Assembly (NCBI GenBank): GCA_009724975.1
Contig: SRXB01000088.1
Coordinates: 1 to 7,996 of the forward strand
DNA length: 7,996 nucleotides
Reading direction: 5' to 3'
Source: a bacterium
GTDB lineage: Bacteria; Desulfobacterota; Deferrisomatia; Deferrisomatales; BM512
A program made the translations under genes and the position numbers. The notes under the pieces are model-generated. The model did not search any database and was not told the origin of the DNA. It was given only the letters and a program-made list of their open reading frames with translations. Positions 6,307 through 7,996 of the stretch are shown piece after piece (the stretch's first letter is position 1; each line of letters begins with the position of its first letter).

Positions 6307-6771
6307 ATGACGATGCAAAGCTCTTTTTTGGCGCAGAAACTGCGAAAGATAATCATAGCGATAGACGACCTTATGCACTTTTGCGTGGCGCTGGTGCTTT
6401 TGGTCTGCGTCGTTCTGGTTCTTGCGCGGGCCGTCACCCACCTCGATTCAGACCTTGGCAACATCCTCCACACCGTCAACGACGTCCTGCTGGCCCTTAT
6501 TTTTCTCGAAATACTCTGGCCGGTGGTTCGCTTTTTGCGCCGAGCGCCCTTCAAGCTGAACCCCTTCCTCTATGTAGGCATAATGTCCTCCACCAGAAGG
6601 ATACTCATCATAGAGGCGGAGCACTCGGTTATGAACCGCGCAGTCACCGGCGAAGGCTCCGCCCTGGCGTGGCAGGTGCCGCTTGAGCTTGGCATAAACG
6701 TCGGGGTCATTCTCGTGCTCGCCATCGCGTTGAAACTCATCGGCGAAAAAGCCGACGACGACACGCATTGA
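6307..6771 (+). CDS. psiE: PsiE-family (phosphate-starvation-inducible type) inner-membrane protein
   Basis: 154 residues with about four hydrophobic segments (near 26-42, 55-75, 83-95 and 129-145), as in the PsiE family (PF06146). The strongest family match is the stretch FLYVGIMSSTRRILI followed by an E-rich short helix. In E. coli psiE is induced by phosphate starvation; the biochemical function of the family is not established, so none is assigned. Two starts are possible: ATG 6307 and ATG 6313. The only purine-rich site, GGACGG at 6301-6306, abuts 6307 but stands 6 nt from 6313, so 6313 may be the real start. No Pho-box-like repeat was recognised upstream. A hairpin overlaps its stop codon, and psd follows 52 bp later on the same strand. 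Confidence 0.8.
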   Translation: MTMQSSFLAQKLRKIIIAIDDLMHFCVALVLLVCVVLVLARAVTHLDSDLGNILHTVNDVLLALIFLEILWPVVRFLRRAPFKLNPFLYVGIMSSTRRILIIEAEHSVMNRAVTGEGSALAWQVPLELGINVGVILVLAIALKLIGEKADDDTH

Positions 6772-6804
6772 TTCCTTTCACTTTAAATCAATGAGAATTT
6801 TTTT
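6766..6804 (+). terminator. AT-rich hairpin and T7 run between psiE and psd
   Basis: CATTGATT (6766-6773, covering the psiE stop) pairs exactly with AATCAATG (6786-6793), an 8-bp stem with a 12-nt loop. AGAA and then seven Ts (6798-6804) follow. The stem is AT-rich and four bases separate it from the T run, so it is a weak or partial terminator at best. The psd ribosome-binding site AGGGAG (6806-6811) follows immediately. Confidence 0.4.
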
Positions 6805-6823
6805 CAGGGAGTAGAACTTACCG

Positions 6824-7477
6824 ATGATTCCTCTGGCAAAAGACGCCTGGCCCTTCATAGCCCTACTGGGCGGCATAACCGCGGCCTTCTGGTACGCCGG
6901 TTGCGCTAGCTCCTCGGGCGTGCTTTACGTTTTCTCGGCCATCTTCTTCATGCTCACCCTCTTCGTATGCTTCTTCTTCCGCGATCCGGAGAGGAAGGTG
7001 ACAAAGGGCGACGACATAGCCATATCGCCCGCCGATGGCCGCGTGCAGTTCCTCGAAGATATCGCCCACGACGACTTCATAGGCGGGCCAGCCAAGAAAA
7101 TCTCCATCTTCCTCTCGGTCTTCAACGTCCACATAAACCGTAGCCCCATCGAGGGCAAAGTGGCCTATAAGGCTTACAGGCCCGGCAAAATGCTCCCCGC
7201 CTTCAAAAGCCATGCCTCGGAGGAGAACGAGCGCGCCACAATAGGCGTCGAAGGCCCCGCCGGAAGGGTTTTGGTGCACCAGATAACCGGCTTCATCGCC
7301 CGCAGGATAGTCTGCAGGCCGGAAGTTGGAACTCCTCTGGCCCAGGGCGAGCGCTACGGCCTTATAAAGTTCGGTTCCTGCACCGAGCTGATCGTCCCCG
7401 CCAGCGCCGAGGTTCTGGTAAATATCGGAGACAAGGTGGTGGGCGGACAAACCGTTTTGGCGAAGCTGAAAAAGTAA
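6824..7477 (+). CDS. psd: Phosphatidylserine decarboxylase proenzyme, short form
   Basis: 217 residues, the size of the short PSD subfamily found in archaea and many bacteria rather than the ~320-residue E. coli form. It decarboxylates phosphatidylserine to phosphatidylethanolamine. Two N-terminal hydrophobic segments (about 10-28 and 33-52) anchor it, followed by FFRDPER (50-57) and ISPADGRV (67-74, with Asp71 probably helping self-cleavage). LSVFNVHINRSPIEG (97-111, His103) and the cleavage motif KFGSCTE (182-188) come next. Self-cleavage between Gly184 and Ser185 would leave a ~33-residue alpha chain with the pyruvoyl group on Ser185. All expected residues are present, so the enzyme looks active. 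ATG 6824 is the first possible start after an in-frame TAG at 6812; AGGGAG lies 12 nt upstream, a little far. The usual partner pssA (phosphatidylserine synthase) is not adjacent; psiE precedes it. Confidence 0.92.
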   Translation: MIPLAKDAWPFIALLGGITAAFWYAGCASSSGVLYVFSAIFFMLTLFVCFFFRDPERKVTKGDDIAISPADGRVQFLEDIAHDDFIGGPAKKISIFLSVFNVHINRSPIEGKVAYKAYRPGKMLPAFKSHASEENERATIGVEGPAGRVLVHQITGFIARRIVCRPEVGTPLAQGERYGLIKFGSCTELIVPASAEVLVNIGDKVVGGQTVLAKLKK

Positions 7478-7503
7478 CCTTCGGCCTTAGGGCAACCTCA
7501 AAA

Positions 7504-7545
7504 AAAGCGGCTTCGCATACAAAAGTGCGAGGCCGCTTTGATTTT
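7504..7545. terminator. Strong hairpin after psd, terminator-like on both strands
   Basis: The arms 7504-7517 and 7526-7539 form a 14-bp stem with one G-U pair (AAAGCGGC outer, TCGCA inner) and an 8-nt loop. Reading +, the stem runs into TTTGATTTT, an interrupted T tract. Reading -, it runs into seven Ts (bases 7500-7506 are all A), the better terminator direction. It lies 26 bp after the psd stop, so it probably ends the psiE-psd transcript. Confidence 0.72.
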
Positions 7546-7549
7546 GGAG
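7546..7549 (+). promoter_or_regulatory. Shine-Dalgarno supporting a TTG start for the cation transporter
   Basis: GGAG lies 8 nt before TTG 7558. ATG 7576, the first ATG of the frame, has no purine-rich site in the right place, which favours the TTG. The site directly abuts the T tract of the preceding hairpin. Confidence 0.55.
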
Positions 7550-7557
7550 CCACAAAC

Positions 7558-7996
7558 TTGGAAATACTCGCCTCAATGCCTGAAAAGCTAAGCCCAGAGG
7601 CCCGCGCGGCGCTCCTTAAAAGGGCCGTGACACTCTGCGCCTTCACCGTGGCCTACAACCTCGTAGAGGGGGGTGTTTCGGTGGGGTTCGGCCTTGAGGA
7701 CGAGACGCTGGCGCTCTTTGGCTTCGGCGTGGATTCCTTCATAGAGGTCGTCTCGGCCCTCGGCGTCTGGCACATGGTGCGAAGGCTCCAAAAAAACGGC
7801 GAGGAGCGGCGCGACGAATTCGAAAGGAACGCCCTTCGCATAACCGGCGCGGCCTTTTACCTCCTTGCGCTGGGGCTGTGCGCGACGGCGGCCCTAAACC
7901 TTCTCTCCGGAGAAAAACCGGTGAGCACCCTTTGGGGGGTGGCGGTTTCGCTAGTCTCCGTCGCCTTCATGTGGCTTTTGATAAGGCTGAAGGTCA
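7558..7996 (+). CDS. CDF-like (cation efflux domain) membrane transporter, 5' part
   Basis: The frame is open to the right edge, giving 146 residues from TTG 7558 or 140 from ATG 7576. After a short charged N-terminus there is a hydrophobic segment (AVTLCAFTVAYNLVEG), then LALFGFGVDSFIEVVSALGVWHM, which matches the pattern of the heavy-metal/CDF-type transporters with a GFGxDSxIE signature, where the Asp and Glu sit in the membrane metal path. A charged loop (RRLQKNGEERRDEFERN), a third segment (AAFYLLALGLCATAALNLL) and the start of a fourth (TLWGVAVSLVSVAFMWLLI) follow. The order is that of a six-helix CDF domain cut by the window end. Substrate metal cannot be assigned. TTG is preferred as start because GGAG is well spaced; ATG 7576 is possible, and GTG 7525 inside the hairpin is less likely. 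Its expression relative to the hairpin just upstream is unclear. Confidence 0.75.
   Translation, partial: MEILASMPEKLSPEARAALLKRAVTLCAFTVAYNLVEGGVSVGFGLEDETLALFGFGVDSFIEVVSALGVWHMVRRLQKNGEERRDEFERNALRITGAAFYLLALGLCATAALNLLSGEKPVSTLWGVAVSLVSVAFMWLLIRLKV

Overview
The window reads as chromosome of a GC-rich Gram-negative bacterium. Ile is often ATA, Arg is often AGG, and TTG/GTG starts recur. The mix of a TPR-bearing GT-C membrane protein pair, dTDP-sugar genes, a short phosphatidylserine decarboxylase and a PsiE protein would fit Desulfobacterota/deltaproteobacteria-like lineages. That placement is low-confidence inference; no marker gene here settles it. I see no tRNA, rRNA, insertion sequence, CRISPR array or phage gene.

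Region 1 (2-4109, + strand) is a tight operon-like run. It holds the 3' end of a TMTC-like membrane protein with TPR repeats, then a FdtA/QdtA-type sugar-nucleotide ketoisomerase (cupin), a DegT/DnrJ/EryC1 PLP aminotransferase, RmlA and RmlB. RmlA and RmlB turn glucose-1-phosphate into dTDP-4-keto-6-deoxyglucose. The cupin would move the keto group to C3 and the aminotransferase would aminate it, giving a dTDP-3-amino-3,6-dideoxyhexose (Fuc3N or Qui3N type). The N-acetyltransferase that often follows is not in the window. The run ends at a hairpin plus T tract (4138-4172) that lies inside the 3' end of the next, convergent gene.

Region 2 (4116-6092, - strand) is a complete 658-residue TMTC-like GT-C membrane protein with about seven TPRs. 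It has the same architecture as the truncated protein at the left edge, so two members of this family bracket the sugar genes. A plausible but unproven reading is that they handle or transfer a glycan.

Region 3 (6093-6306) is a 214-bp intergenic stretch between divergent genes, with a 9-bp perfect hairpin flanked by T runs on both strands.

Region 4 (6307-7996, + strand) carries a PsiE-family inner-membrane protein, a short (217 aa) phosphatidylserine decarboxylase proenzyme, a strong hairpin, and the 5' part of a CDF-like cation transporter that runs off the right edge.

Most of the window is ordinary. The most striking unexplained signal is a near-ideal intrinsic terminator (perfect 11-bp GC-rich stem, 4-nt loop, then eight Ts) inside the rmlB reading frame at 3455-3490. 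I found no clearly new system.
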